A stretch of 27,594 bases of DNA, from contig NW_026971859.1 in NCBI RefSeq assembly GCF_026151205.1, positions 1 through 27,594 on the forward strand, read 5' to 3'. The notes below the pieces were generated by a model. The model was not told the origin of the DNA. It saw only the letters and a program-made list of their open reading frames with translations, and did no database searches. Positions 1 to 8,947 of this stretch are shown one piece after another. The stretch comes from Bolinopsis microptera (taxonomy: Eukaryota > Ctenophora > Tentaculata > Lobata > Bolinopsidae). A program made the translations under genes and the position numbers. How positions within the stretch are numbered: the first letter of the stretch is position 1; each line of letters starts with the position of its first letter.

Positions 1-1064
1 GTGTTTCTAGAGCAAAACGCACAGTTTTACTAGTACCTCAGTTAAGTTTTACAAAATTGTCCTACATTCAAACAATGATTTGGCCCCCCCCCCCCCCCTA
101 AAATGGCACCCCCGCACAGCGAGGTCAGCGGGGCCCTTCGTTACGTCACTGACACAATGGCCGCATATCCTGAAGAGCTAAGGTACATGTATATTTCCAG
201 ATTTATTGGTACCCTGCACTTGAGCATGATAATCAAAATTTATATTGCCATGGAAACAAAACTTCACTGCAACTGTGGAGTCTCAATTCCATTTCTATGA
301 TCAGGAATACAGTAATTTGTGACATTTATGTCTCGAAATGAAATGCCAGGGCCAACATGTAAAGTTATGCCACTTTTAAGTAACTTTAACATAATCATTA
401 ATCACTTGTTTCATAATTTCCCTCCCAACTTTGTCAGCTGTCACTTCTACGTCAAAATTAAAGACACTGAAGTCTTCGCCAAAATTAACCGTATTTATGA
501 AACAAACTGAGCTGATGTATTTAAAGAAAGACTTGACTACATGTTTTACGTAAACACGGAAACTCAGTTAGCAGCTCCATCTTGAAGGGACTAGCTCGTG
601 ATCAGAAGGTTACAGATTTTATACCTGCTTGTGCCATCAATCACAGAGAATGCGCTAAGGATTTCTGTGCAAATTCCTCCGGTCGACTCAGTACAGACGA
701 ATGATCGGGAAATCGGTGATTGAGGGTTAAATGAGGAGGGGCTCCAAATGAGGAGGGACATCTAAAAGTGATCGATGCTTTACATCTATTATCAAGACTT
801 TTCAATTTTACCCAGGCCCAGCATGAGCAGACATATTTCACAGCAGACATTTCTCTGGTATGGAGTGCAGATGATAATTAATAACATTTACGGTCGTTCT
901 AAAAGCTGTATTAATATAATATAAGTTTATTTGCATATTTTGGCGATCAATTTGTGCAAGTGCTGCTTTAACTCATCAATACATTTTAAATAGGCATTTA
1001 TGAGGCATTAACCACAATCAATTTCTTAAACGTTTTATATACTGCTCATGTTCTTGCAAATTAT
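1..1064. other. Non-coding stretch, no gene recognised
   Basis: I see no exon, RNA gene or transposon coding remnant here. Open frames are short, without recognisable motifs, and scattered over both strands. The only compositional features are a run of C near position 90 followed by about 80 bases that are richer in CpG than the surroundings. Confidence 0.5.
84..98 (+). repeat. Poly-C tract (15 C)
   Basis: An uninterrupted run of fifteen cytosines follows TTTGG. The opposite strand is a G-run able to form quadruplex-type structures. It may be a plain mononucleotide repeat, and its exact length could be a sequencing or assembly approximation. Confidence 0.9.
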
Positions 1065-1074
1065 AAGTTTAATG

Positions 1075-1131
1075 TTGATTGACGATGTCAACCCATCGAT
1101 ATCGTTGCTCTGCGAAGCGGCGAAGTCCTCC
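1075..1131. mobile_element. Very short inserted sequence, copy 1 (57 bp), flanked by 10-bp direct repeats
   Basis: The segment begins TTGATTGACGATGTCAA and is bounded by a perfect direct repeat, AAGTTTAATG, at 1065-1074 and 1132-1141. Its first 20 or so bases match the starts of the insertions at 1674 and 4514, which have their own flanking duplications. The right end differs from the other copies, so this copy looks truncated on that side. I infer a non-autonomous sequence moved by a retrotransposon-type mechanism, because the duplications vary in length. No terminal inverted repeats are visible, and I do not recognise the family. Confidence 0.6.
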
Positions 1132-1141
1132 AAGTTTAATG

Positions 1142-1660
1142 CTTAAATTGGCAAAGATTATAATTGCAGTCTCAAAGTTTCGTGAATTTTTTTTTCTAAC
1201 CTTCATAAATGATATTTTTACCTCTTTATAGATAATTTTGTTTTGTGAAATAATGCATGCAATGTATTTATTAATCATGTAATAAATATTGGTAAAGAGG
1301 GTCGCAATTATATTTTGAATGTTTATAACCTACCAATTAGACGCGCAACGGGTTGGACTCGTCGACGGTCTAATATTTGAAACAAATATTTTATGAGTAT
1401 CACCTGTTAAAATTATATTTTGATCATTCTGTGTACATTTGTAAATTGGAAATGCTGATTTCGATTTTAATGGTAAGTATTTAAAGTTAAAGTGCACAAA
1501 TTTGTATTGATACAATCTTCACGAATACTTTAAAACCAAAACTAACTTGAATCCTAAAGCATAAACAGCTCAACTACCGTTTAACAAGCTTGTCACGTGC
1601 GCGCGTCTGACAAAAATGGTTATTTGCTCGCACTCATAACTCGTTAAAAAAATAATTTTT
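1142..1660. other. Non-coding stretch containing one copy of an old repeat
   Basis: No coding remnant is recognised. Bases about 1313-1425 resemble 1655-1673 joined to 1801-1885: both have GTTTRTAACCTACCAA, then GACGCGC, then an ATATTTTAYGAGTAT block followed by CACC and GTTAA. The copy here is uninterrupted, while the other is split by the short insertion at 1674-1796. The copy here therefore represents the unoccupied form of that site. Confidence 0.5.
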
Positions 1661-1673
1661 GTATGTTTATAAC

Positions 1674-1796
1674 TTGATTCACGATGTCAATCCTTCGCAG
1701 CTCGGTGAGGCACAGTGGTGCATCTCGCCGATCTACCGAAGAAGCATTATTTGATGCATTATTTGATGCGCGCGCGACCCAGTAGTGCATCGCGCT
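1674..1796. mobile_element. Very short inserted sequence, copy 2 (about 123 bp)
   Basis: It starts TTGATTCACGATGTCAATCC, like the copy at 4514, and both end in the same GCGCGACCCAGTAGTGCATC block followed by GCGCT. Relative to the 4514 copy it has about 23 extra bases after the first 25 and a tandem duplication of ATTATTTGATGC. The left flank GTTTATAAC and right flank GTTTGTAAC form an imperfect direct repeat. The related sequence near 1320 reads straight through this point, which supports a genuine insertion. The insert plus one flank repeat is missing from that sequence. Confidence 0.6.
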
Positions 1797-2049
1797 ACAA
1801 GTTTGTAACCTACCAAGACGCGCGCCGAGTTAAAAAAATATTTTACGAGTATTCACCCGTTAATCAAAATCTAATCGCCATCGGCGAAAAAATAATTTGT
1901 AGTGCGATTTTACTTGACGGACGAGACCAATCACTGATCGTCTGATCACCAATGCGCCGCGCAGCGCTCTTTTCGAGCTAGTAGTGAGCAATAAGCTAGC
2001 AAGCTAGGCCCGGTAATATTGTAATAGTTTACCTGGGGACCCCAGGCTA
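1797..2049. repeat. Old dispersed-repeat mosaic
   Basis: Bases 1801-1885 are the right half of the repeat also present near 1320. The block at about 1950-2010 (ATGCGC, then CTCTTTTCGAGCT, then AGCAATAAGCTAGCAAG) has relatives at about 4105-4160 and 7853-7915, which share the AAGCAANAAACTAGCAAG core. CCTGGGGACCCCAGG at 2032-2046 is a perfect inverted repeat just before the LINE. No family name can be assigned. Confidence 0.4.
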
Positions 2050-2061
2050 TTATGTTCATAA

Positions 2062-3550
2062 ACATGGAAGCTTGCTTCTGTTGTTCCGGTACACAAGAAG
2101 GGTGAAAAAGGATCTGTTGAAAATTACAGACCCATCTCACTGACATGCTTAGTTATGAAAGTTTTTGAACGTTGTATTTCGAAAGAGTTGCTCGCAGCTT
2201 GTGAAGGGTTAATCGACTGTAGACAACACGGTTTTGTGAATGGGAAGTCTTGCACTACCCAGATGGTCCCATTCACAGACAACCTTGCGCTGGCCCTGAA
2301 CAATAAGTCAAGATCCGACATTGTTTATTTTGATTTTGCTAAGGCATTTGACAGTGTATCACATGACTTAATCCTTCGCAAGCTAAAAAATTTATATGGT
2401 ATTGATGGTCTGATGCTTAGATTTTTAAAGTCGTATTTACAAGACAGACGACAGCAGGTTGTTGTAGGCGGAGCTGTCTCAAGCATGCTTCCCGTGCAAT
2501 CAGGAGTGCCCCAGGGATCTATTCTGGGACCACTTCTGTTTGTTCTATTCATCAACGACATGTTCTCGTGTGTTTCGGAGGATACAAATGTAGCATTGTA
2601 TGCAGATGACACCAAAATTTGGAGGGTCATCGAATGCTTTGAAGACCACTATATTCTCCAAGGAGATATAGACAGGTTGTTTGCCTGGTCAATCGATAAC
2701 AAAATGACTTTTCACCCTTCAAAGTGTAAGGTGTTATCTGTAACTCTGCAAAGAAATGTATTAGACAATCTTCCTTTTAATATTTATTGGTATAATCTTA
2801 ATGAAGTCATAATTGATTATGTGGCATCCCATACAGATCTTGGTGTAATAATGAACAACAGATTTCTGTGGGGTGCACATTGTGATCAATTGATATCTAA
2901 AGCAAGCTCAAAGCTTGGGCTCTTAAAGAGAACCTGTCATTTTACCATGGATAAACGCCAAAAGAGGGCTTTCTACCTTACCATTGTAAGATCAATCTTT
3001 GAACATTGCTCAGTTATATGGTGTCCTCAGCGATCGACACACATGTCGAAGTTTGAGGCAATCCAGAAAAGAGCGATCAAATGGATCAATGGACAACAGT
3101 TTGATCATTATAGTGATATTGAGTAAAATACAATTTTTTTAAGTAAAATAAAAAAAATAAAAAATAAAATAAAAAAAATTCTATGAGAAGCAGAAGGAGC
3201 TTAAAATTCTACCCATTAGATCTAAGTTCATCCATAATTCAATTACGCTCTTCTATAAAATAGTAAATGATTTGGTAAGTATATCTCTACCTGAATATAT
3301 TACTGTTGTTGAAGCTGGAACAATGAGGTACACAAGGAGCACGGCATCAGTCATTGAAGGACTTGACACCAGCACATATACCTGCTCTATTGTACCAAAC
3401 TGCGATAGTTTCAGAAACAGCTTCTTTTATAGAACAATGCTTCTGTGGAATGCACTGCCAGCCTATGTTAGACAGACTGAGAAAATTTCTATTTTCAAAA
3501 CAAAGCTAACTGAATTTCTCTGGTCTTCTGACGTATGCTGGCCTGATTAG
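2062..3550 (+). pseudogene. LINE reverse transcriptase remnant, frame broken by an A-rich insertion
   Basis: The open part starts before the first ATG (2155): codons from 2062 read WKLASVVPVHKKG and then NYRPISL, the first RT block. Motif A is FDFAKAFDS (about 2329), motif B is SGVPQGSILGPLLF (about 2500) and motif C is YADD (about 2599), so all three catalytic aspartates are present. The frame stops at 3124-3126, inside about 55 bases of A/T-rich sequence (3124-3178). It resumes in another frame at 3182 with YEKQKELKILPIRSKF and runs to WNALPAYVRQT and a stop near 3550, the normal C-terminal tail of these proteins. The RT belongs to the CR1/L2/Jockey assemblage, and I cannot name the clade. 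It is not functional as it stands: it lacks the N-terminus and is frameshifted. Confidence 0.85.
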
Positions 3551-3668
3551 ATGGCCCATCATGGAATATTATTATATATATATTTTACTTTATGAATGTC
3601 ATACTCTCTATAATTTGCCCCTCGCACCTGCAGTAGAACGCGCCGTTTTTTCTTTTATGAAACAACCC

Positions 3669-3692
3669 GAAACAAGCGCGTCACGCAGTACG
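3669..3692 (+). repeat. 24-bp perfect repeat, copy 1
   Basis: A 24-base segment starting GAAACAAGCGCG and ending CAGTACG recurs perfectly at 4223-4246, in the same orientation. Both copies sit in GC-richer islands beside the LINEs. This suggests fragments of one older dispersed repeat. Confidence 0.7.
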
Positions 3693-3905
3693 TGAGTGGC
3701 TAGATTGTAGATTGTTTTATTATAATATTATTTAATTATGTTATTTTGTTGTTATGTCGTGTAAGTTTGTGGAGTAGTAGCAAGAAGGTATCGTATACAT
3801 TTAAATTTGTTCTCTTGATTATTTATTAATGATTTTATGTAGGGTCGGCACCAATGTTATTATGGTCTTACCACCGTGTTTTGGTTCAGCCGAAATAAAT
3901 TTTAC

Positions 3906-4344
3906 GTTGATGTTTTTACAATTTGTTTCTCACTCCAGCTGAGTCTGGTAGTGTTGAGTATCATGAATATTTTTCTAGCTCTCTTTTTCCATGTTTTTGC
4001 TTCACAGGAGATATTGTGGTCTTTTTATTGAATATAACTGTAATACATTGATGTAAAGTTTATTTGAATTTTGAAATTATATAAAGATTCGGCGGAATGA
4101 CAGGCTGAGCGCCGCCCAGGCCCAGTAATGTAATAGTATAAAGCAATAAACTAGCAAGCACTGTATTAATAGCGTGCAAGGCACTCTATTGCTCTAACCA
4201 GAGCCCTCTAGCTTGCAGTTGTGAAACAAGCGCGTCACGCAGTACGCGTAGGCACATGGCTATGTGAAAGCTTTCTATAATAACCACCTTTACCGAAATC
4301 ATAGTTCACTTATCTTGGGTACAGTTTTAAATTAGCGCGGCGTA
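3906..4344. other. Intergenic stretch between two LINEs with repeat fragments
   Basis: No gene is seen. The stretch holds the block at about 4105-4160 related to 1950-2010 and 7853-7915 (AAGCAATAAACTAGCAAG) and the second copy of the 24-bp repeat at 4223-4246. The rest is AT-rich sequence without recognisable features. Confidence 0.45.
4223..4246 (+). repeat. 24-bp perfect repeat, copy 2
   Basis: This is identical to 3669-3692 over 24 bases and in the same orientation. The flanks diverge at once on the left and after a few bases on the right. Confidence 0.7.
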
Positions 4345-6500
4345 ATAACTGGAAAAAATTATTTGGATTGAACATGACAGTAAAAAAAACCTGACAGTTA
4401 ATTAATAAAGTGCGAGGAAAGCAAAATAAGCAAATGAAACCGTCATTCATGATAAACAATGAGCGTGTTATTTGTCGACGAGTTATTGCTTATGAATTTA
4501 ACAAGTACTTTGTTTGATTCACGATGTCAATCCTTCGCATCTCGCCAATCTGCATACGTTGTGGTTGCGAGAAGCATTATTTGATGCGCGCGCGACCCAG
4601 TAGTGCATCGCGCTACAAGTACTTTGTGTCAATCGCCTCCAATCTGAACGAGGTCTATGAGAGGAGGATTGATGAAGATCCTATAATTGCTAAATCATTC
4701 ACTGACTACTTGCCACAGTCCTGTCCGTCAAGTATTTATCTCGCTGAATGTACAAGCTCTGAAATAATACAAATTATAAGTGAATTTAATAATGGTAAAG
4801 CTAGCGACATACCGGCACATGTAATGAAGCAGTGTAGTCAAACTATATCAGAACATCTTGCCAGAATTTATAACAACTGCATGAATGAAGGTGTCTTCCT
4901 TGATCAACTGAAAACGGGTAAGATAACCCCGATATATAAAAAAGAAGATGAGGAATTACTCGAGAATTACAGGCCAGTATCAACATTACCAGTATTTGGC
5001 AAAATATTTGAAAAAATTATTTACAGTAGATTATACAACTTTTTCTTATCTCGAGGAATAATATTCGAAAATCAGTTCGGCTTTCGAAAAAACCACTCGA
5101 CAAGTCATGCTCTTAATTACTCCGTAAATCATGTCGAAGAAAAACGGAATAATAAAAACCACGTATTAGGAATATTTATCGATCTCTCTAAAGCATTTGA
5201 TACCTTACCATTTGATATGCTACTTAAGAAACTTAGTAATTACGGAGTTAGAGGAAACGCACTAAAGCTGCTCTCCAGCTATCTAAATAATAGATACCAG
5301 TATGTTAGTGTACTTGGTGAAGAATCAGAGCCTCTTCCAGTTAAACTAGGCGTACCACAAGGATCCGTTTTGGGCCCCTTGCTCTTTCTTATCTATATAA
5401 ATGACATCTATAGATGTAGTACATTAGGAAAGTTTGTACTATTTGCAGATGACACAAACATCTTTGTAGCTGCTGAAACTAAGGAACTAGCATACAAAAT
5501 AGCGAATGAAATTCTTGACTCTGTGTGCCAATATATGCGCCATAATCTACTGCACATTAATGTTAAAAAATCTTGTTACATGTACTTCTCGCCTACTAAA
5601 CGTAAGACAATTGATAATACTGAAAATGACTTGAATCTAGAAATTGATGGAATCCCGATCAAACAGGTTACTGAAACGAAATTTCTAGGTGTTATTATAG
5701 ATGACAAACTGAGTTGGACACCTCATATCGAGAAACTAACTAAGAAATTAAACAGTATATGTGGCCGTATTTATCGAATAAAAAACTCCCTCCCCAGCCA
5801 GCTGTACAAACAGATATACCACACTCTTTTTGAATCTCATCTAGGATACGGTATAACTGTATGGGGTGGTGTATCAATTAATAAGCTTTCACCGCTATTC
5901 CTTGCACAGAAGAAATGTGTCCGAATCTTATTTGGGGACTCGGAAGCATTTAGCGACAAGTTTAAAACGTGTTCTCGTAGCAGGCCAATCCAGTGCAGTA
6001 TAAACAAGAAAGGTCAAATATCCAATGAATCAACTATACCTCACATTAAACCGTGTTCTATATGTATCAGCTTGAGGAAGACTGGTAATAGACAAGTAAG
6101 GCCACATCGCTGCCAAATACTTGGGGCAGAATTCCACTCTAGAGAATCAACAAAACCGATTTTCCAATCTAAGGAACTAATGACAGTACATAACATATAT
6201 AGATACAGATGCATTACTGAAACAATGAAGATAGTGAAGAGTCATCAGCCCATATCCATGTATTCTCTATTTAAGAAGTCTCAGCTCAGAGATAACAGAT
6301 TTGTGACACCACACTCATCTCACAATTTCGCATATAAAGGGGCAAATCTATGGAATACGTTTCTTGAACAGTCAAATGCACGTGGTAAAATAGGTTCTCT
6401 AGGCTCAATTAAATCCCAATTGAAGTATTCTATCATAAAGGCTCAACACCAACCTAACAATATTAACTGGCAGGACTTAAACTTCAACACTTTCCTATGA
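4345..6500 (+). pseudogene. CR1-like LINE reverse transcriptase, 5'-truncated and interrupted by a short insert
   Basis: LINE coding similarity is visible from about 4345. The frame is open from 4395 (QLINKVRGKQNKQ, then EFNKYFV). It is preceded by an in-frame TGA where the family normally has Trp, and by a probable slip in an A-run. The 101-bp insert plus duplicated target (4514-4627) adds 114 bases, a multiple of three, so the frame resumes unchanged at YFVSIASNLNE and stays open to 6500. The first ATG of the open frame (4524) lies inside the insert, so its first 30 or so residues are not LINE sequence. Motifs: NYRPVSTLPVFGKIFEK, motif A FIDLSKAFDT, motif B LGVPQGSVLGPLLF, motif C FADD at about 5442, then the C-terminal region ending LWNTF. 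The endonuclease domain is missing. A Cys-containing segment (C near 5994, CSIC near 6054, C near 6111) interrupts the usual RSRP...LGAEF stretch. Confidence 0.85.
4514..4614. mobile_element. Very short inserted sequence, copy 3 (101 bp), inside the LINE frame
   Basis: It is bounded by a perfect 13-bp direct repeat, ACAAGTACTTTGT, at 4501-4513 and 4615-4627. Both flanks encode the same LINE residues (NKYFV), so the pre-insertion sequence can be read directly. The insert begins TTGATTCACGATGTCAATCC and ends in GCATCGCGCT, as does the copy at 1674. Internally, CTCGCCAA and TTGCGAG can pair, as can GCGCG and CGCGC near the right end. ACAAGT after the insert also follows copy 2. The true duplication may therefore be the shorter TACTTTGT plus 5 bases of junction microhomology. 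Confidence 0.75.
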
Positions 6501-7983
6501 AAAGACCCCCATTTATATTTATATCTTTTACATTTTACACCTGTCACTCACATCATATATACACCACAAAAGAAAAAGATTCATTCAATCATTACATTAT
6601 ACACTCACTCCACCAAACACGCACACAACCCATTGAAGAAGGTTACACGCGGGTGTACCGTTCGCTTTATCCGAAGGGAAAAATGATACTTTACGTAACG
6701 CGCGATTTACGTCTTGGTAGCTAAATTATTCAAGCGCTATTTGTCAGAGCGACACAAATGCGCGCTTGCGCGGCTTTCTTATCCACCACTCATGTTTACA
6801 TCGTACCAGGCAATGGTTCAGTTTAATTATGGTAAGGGCACAGCCTGTCAAAAACCCTTTTCGGATGATCCGTCGACACCGCCTGAAGGTGACTGCATAA
6901 TAACGGATCATCGTGGAATCAAACGTTAATAAGCTTGCAGCTTCCGATGTCAATGTATTCATCCTGGTGTCGCATGCTTGAACTGGTTTTGGACCTCTTC
7001 ATGCTTTTAATTAATTTATTATTGTTATTTAGTATTATGAGCTGATGTGTACATATACATACGGTATCTAAAAATTAAGCGTATAGGGAGCATATTTCAA
7101 TAATTTTTAAGCAATAATGTATTGCAAGCAGCTTCAACTTAAATATCCAATATCGCATAAAAATCATTTAACTCAAAACTAAAATTTTATTGGAATATAG
7201 GGAAAACTAAAATAAAATTAATGTCATACCCGTCGCCACTCTCAGCAGTCAACCAGGGCTCATAAAAGCTTAACAGCGCCTGGGTCCGTTCACCAACTGT
7301 GCTAATGTGAGTGGCGGTGTGGTAAGACCCATTTTTAACAGCGTGAATATTTATTAAATACAAGCGCGCTAGCTGCTAGCATACTTGTATCATTTAATTT
7401 TAAATCAAATTCATTCGGATATATATTTATTGATTATGTATTGAATTGGTGATAAATAATAAAATTGTCTTTTCTCAAAAAATTGTCTTTTCTCAAAGTA
7501 AAAATATTTTGACTTTTTTTAAATTATTTAGTTTTGGGTTTTTTATGCTCACTAGGAATAAATATTTTAAAAGCGATATGATTTATGATTTGAAAAACGG
7601 TGCCGCTTTGACGTGCCGCACAAATTATTATGTTTGCTCTGCACTTCGATTTACGAAATCGCGCGCACTGGGTCAGTTTTAGTTTAATAACAATGATCAT
7701 GACAATGTTGCATTTATATTTTAAAACTTTTCTGCTAACGTTTATAAACGTTGGTTTTTTAATCGACAAAAGTTTTAGCAGTTGATGCACAAAAATTTAT
7801 TTTAATGTTAATTCTTTCTTAATTAGAAATCTTAACAAGTGAGCTTATCCCTATGCGCGGCACTCTTTTCGAGCTTTTGTATATGTGAAGGGAACCAAGC
7901 AAGAAACTAGCAAGATAGGTTATGCTTGGTCAGCTCAGATGATTTCATGCTTGATACGAATTTGTTCTAGCTACTATTTGATG
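6501..7983. other. Non-coding stretch after the second LINE
   Basis: The beginning is probably 3' UTR of the LINE, but no clear tail is seen. An open frame at 6714-6929 (near YQAMVQFNYGKG and DDPSTPPEGD) has no motif I recognise and is probably chance. Bases 7447-7498 contain a direct repeat of about 18 bp (AAATTGTCTTTTCTCAAA). Bases about 7853-7915 belong to the repeat also seen near 1950 and 4105. Otherwise it is AT-rich sequence without features. Confidence 0.45.
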
Positions 7984-8001
7984 TAATAATAATAATAATA
8001 A
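7984..8001 (+). repeat. (TAA)6 microsatellite at the 5' junction of the R4/Dong-like element
   Basis: Six perfect TAA units lead directly into GGCCCCC, the first bases of the element's ribozyme fold. The 3' end at 13140 is followed by (TAA)3. The element therefore lies inside a TAA repeat, the target known for Dong elements. Confidence 0.9.
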
Positions 8002-8124
8002 GGCCCCCGCTCAGAACACCAGAGCTAGTGAGTAGTGGGTCCGAGGCTGATACTCGTGGTCAGCACCCCCGGGGTCGGTAACGGCAGCAGTCCATTGGAT
8101 GGCTGCCGGCTAGAGCTACTCACT
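8002..8124 (+). ncRNA. HDV-like self-cleaving ribozyme at the element's 5' end
   Basis: The double-pseudoknot fold can be drawn by hand. P1: 8002-8007 (GGCCCC) with 8071-8076 (GGGGUC). P2: 8027-8035 (AGUGAGUAG) with 8116-8124 (CUACUCACU), nine pairs. P3: GGG 8037-8039 with CCC 8068-8070, adjoining P1. P4: GGCAGC 8083-8088 with GCUGCC 8102-8107. GGUAAC at 8077-8082 matches the usual strand after P1, and its GG can pair with CC at 8041-8042 (P1.1). J4/2 is GGCUAGAG, with the candidate catalytic C at 8110. The P1-P2 linker forms its own GCUC/GAGC hairpin (8009-8025), and L3 carries GCUGA/UCAGC (8046-8064). Ribozymes of this type are known at the 5' ends of R2, R4 and other LINEs, where they trim the element RNA from the upstream transcript. 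Cleavage before G8002 would release the element exactly at the TAA junction. Confidence 0.85.
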
Positions 8125-8149
8125 CCCTGGCATTGCCAGATGTCTTCTT

Positions 8150-8278
8150 CCTGAGGTTCAGTTATAGCACAAAGTTTAAACTATTAACACTGTTAGTTCC
8201 CCCGTTACTAGTCCAAGTAACGGGCTAGAACTTGATCAAACAGCTGGTGAAACACCTGTAGACCACCAGAACCTCAGG
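8150..8278 (+). promoter_or_regulatory. Structured 5' UTR domain of the LINE (multi-branch fold)
   Basis: CCTGAGGTTC (8150-8159) is fully complementary to GAACCTCAGG (8269-8278), closing a domain. Inside it are a perfect eight-pair hairpin, CCCGTTAC/GTAACGGG (8201-8224), and a GGTG-AAA-CACC hairpin near 8246. I infer a role in translation initiation or in binding the element's own protein, as for structured 5' regions of R2. Nothing here proves either. Confidence 0.5.
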
Positions 8279-8947
8279 CTCTTATGTCCCTTCTCAACAT
8301 CACTTAATGTTATCATGAGATTTTGTACTTGCTTAATATTCATGTTTAGGAGGGAAAAAAGAAAAGAAAATTACAAAAAAAGTTAAAAAGAAAAAAAAAA
8401 AAAGAAAAAAAAAAGCACAAAATGGAAAAACCAAGAAAAATATCTGTAACTGAGAAAGCAGTATTTTAAGATAATATATCCCCTGATTTTTATTCCATAT
8501 CATAGCAGCACAGACTGCTGGTACTGAAAGAATATCATTCCTTTGGAAATATTACTATCTATAATGTTACTATACTCGAGTAATTATAACATTGTAATCA
8601 TTCTATATTTCATTGTATTGTTTGTTAATTGTCCCCCGGTTAATTCCCTTTCTTGCCTCTCGTTGGTTAAATTCTTGTATCCTTCTGCTCTAGCTCTTGG
8701 TTTGTTGACTAGGTGCAATTGACACCTAGTGGTTTTCTTATCGGGCATGGACTGACCCGCAGAAGTCCCCCAATCTTAAGTTGTGGACTCGTGACAAAAG
8801 GATGCGTGGCCATGGGTTAAATGGTTACTAACGGGTCTACTACCCAGGAGGTAGCTACCTGGGGAGCTGGGCGACGCGGGGCAACGCTCAGTGCTCTGTT
8901 TTCCCTGCCAACTCTCTAGGGGGTATACTAAGTCCCCCAGTTATGAT

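Larger units (their letters stand above)
2050..3905 (+). mobile_element. 5'-truncated CR1/Jockey-superfamily LINE
   Basis: Coding similarity begins abruptly near 2062 in the first reverse-transcriptase block, so the endonuclease and everything upstream are missing. This is the usual outcome of incomplete target-primed reverse transcription. The reading frame ends at 3547-3550. A likely 3' UTR follows, ending about 3905 with a GGTCGGC...GCCGA stem and AATAAATTTTA, which resembles LINE 3' ends of this group. A GC-rich piece at about 3635-3715 may be a later insertion. The right boundary is an estimate. Confidence 0.65.

Noticed and set aside
4524-4622. The ATG at 4524 as the true start of a 658-residue protein
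   Set aside because: It lies inside the 101-bp insertion with a 13-bp target duplication; LINE coding similarity continues upstream of it in the same frame.
6714-6929. Open frame reading KLFKRYLSERHK...DDPSTPPEGD as a gene or exon
   Set aside because: No ATG at its beginning, no recognised motif and no neighbouring exon. It may be a fragment of an old repeat.
7451-7500. Possible CRISPR-like or other array from the repeated AAATTGTCTTTTCTCAAA
   Set aside because: Only two adjacent copies of about 18 bp in a eukaryotic context; a simple tandem duplication.
8891-8947. GTG at 8891 as the start of the LINE polyprotein
   Set aside because: Nothing conserved is recognisable in those 19 codons and a normal ATG follows at 8948 in the same frame. 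A non-ATG start cannot be excluded.
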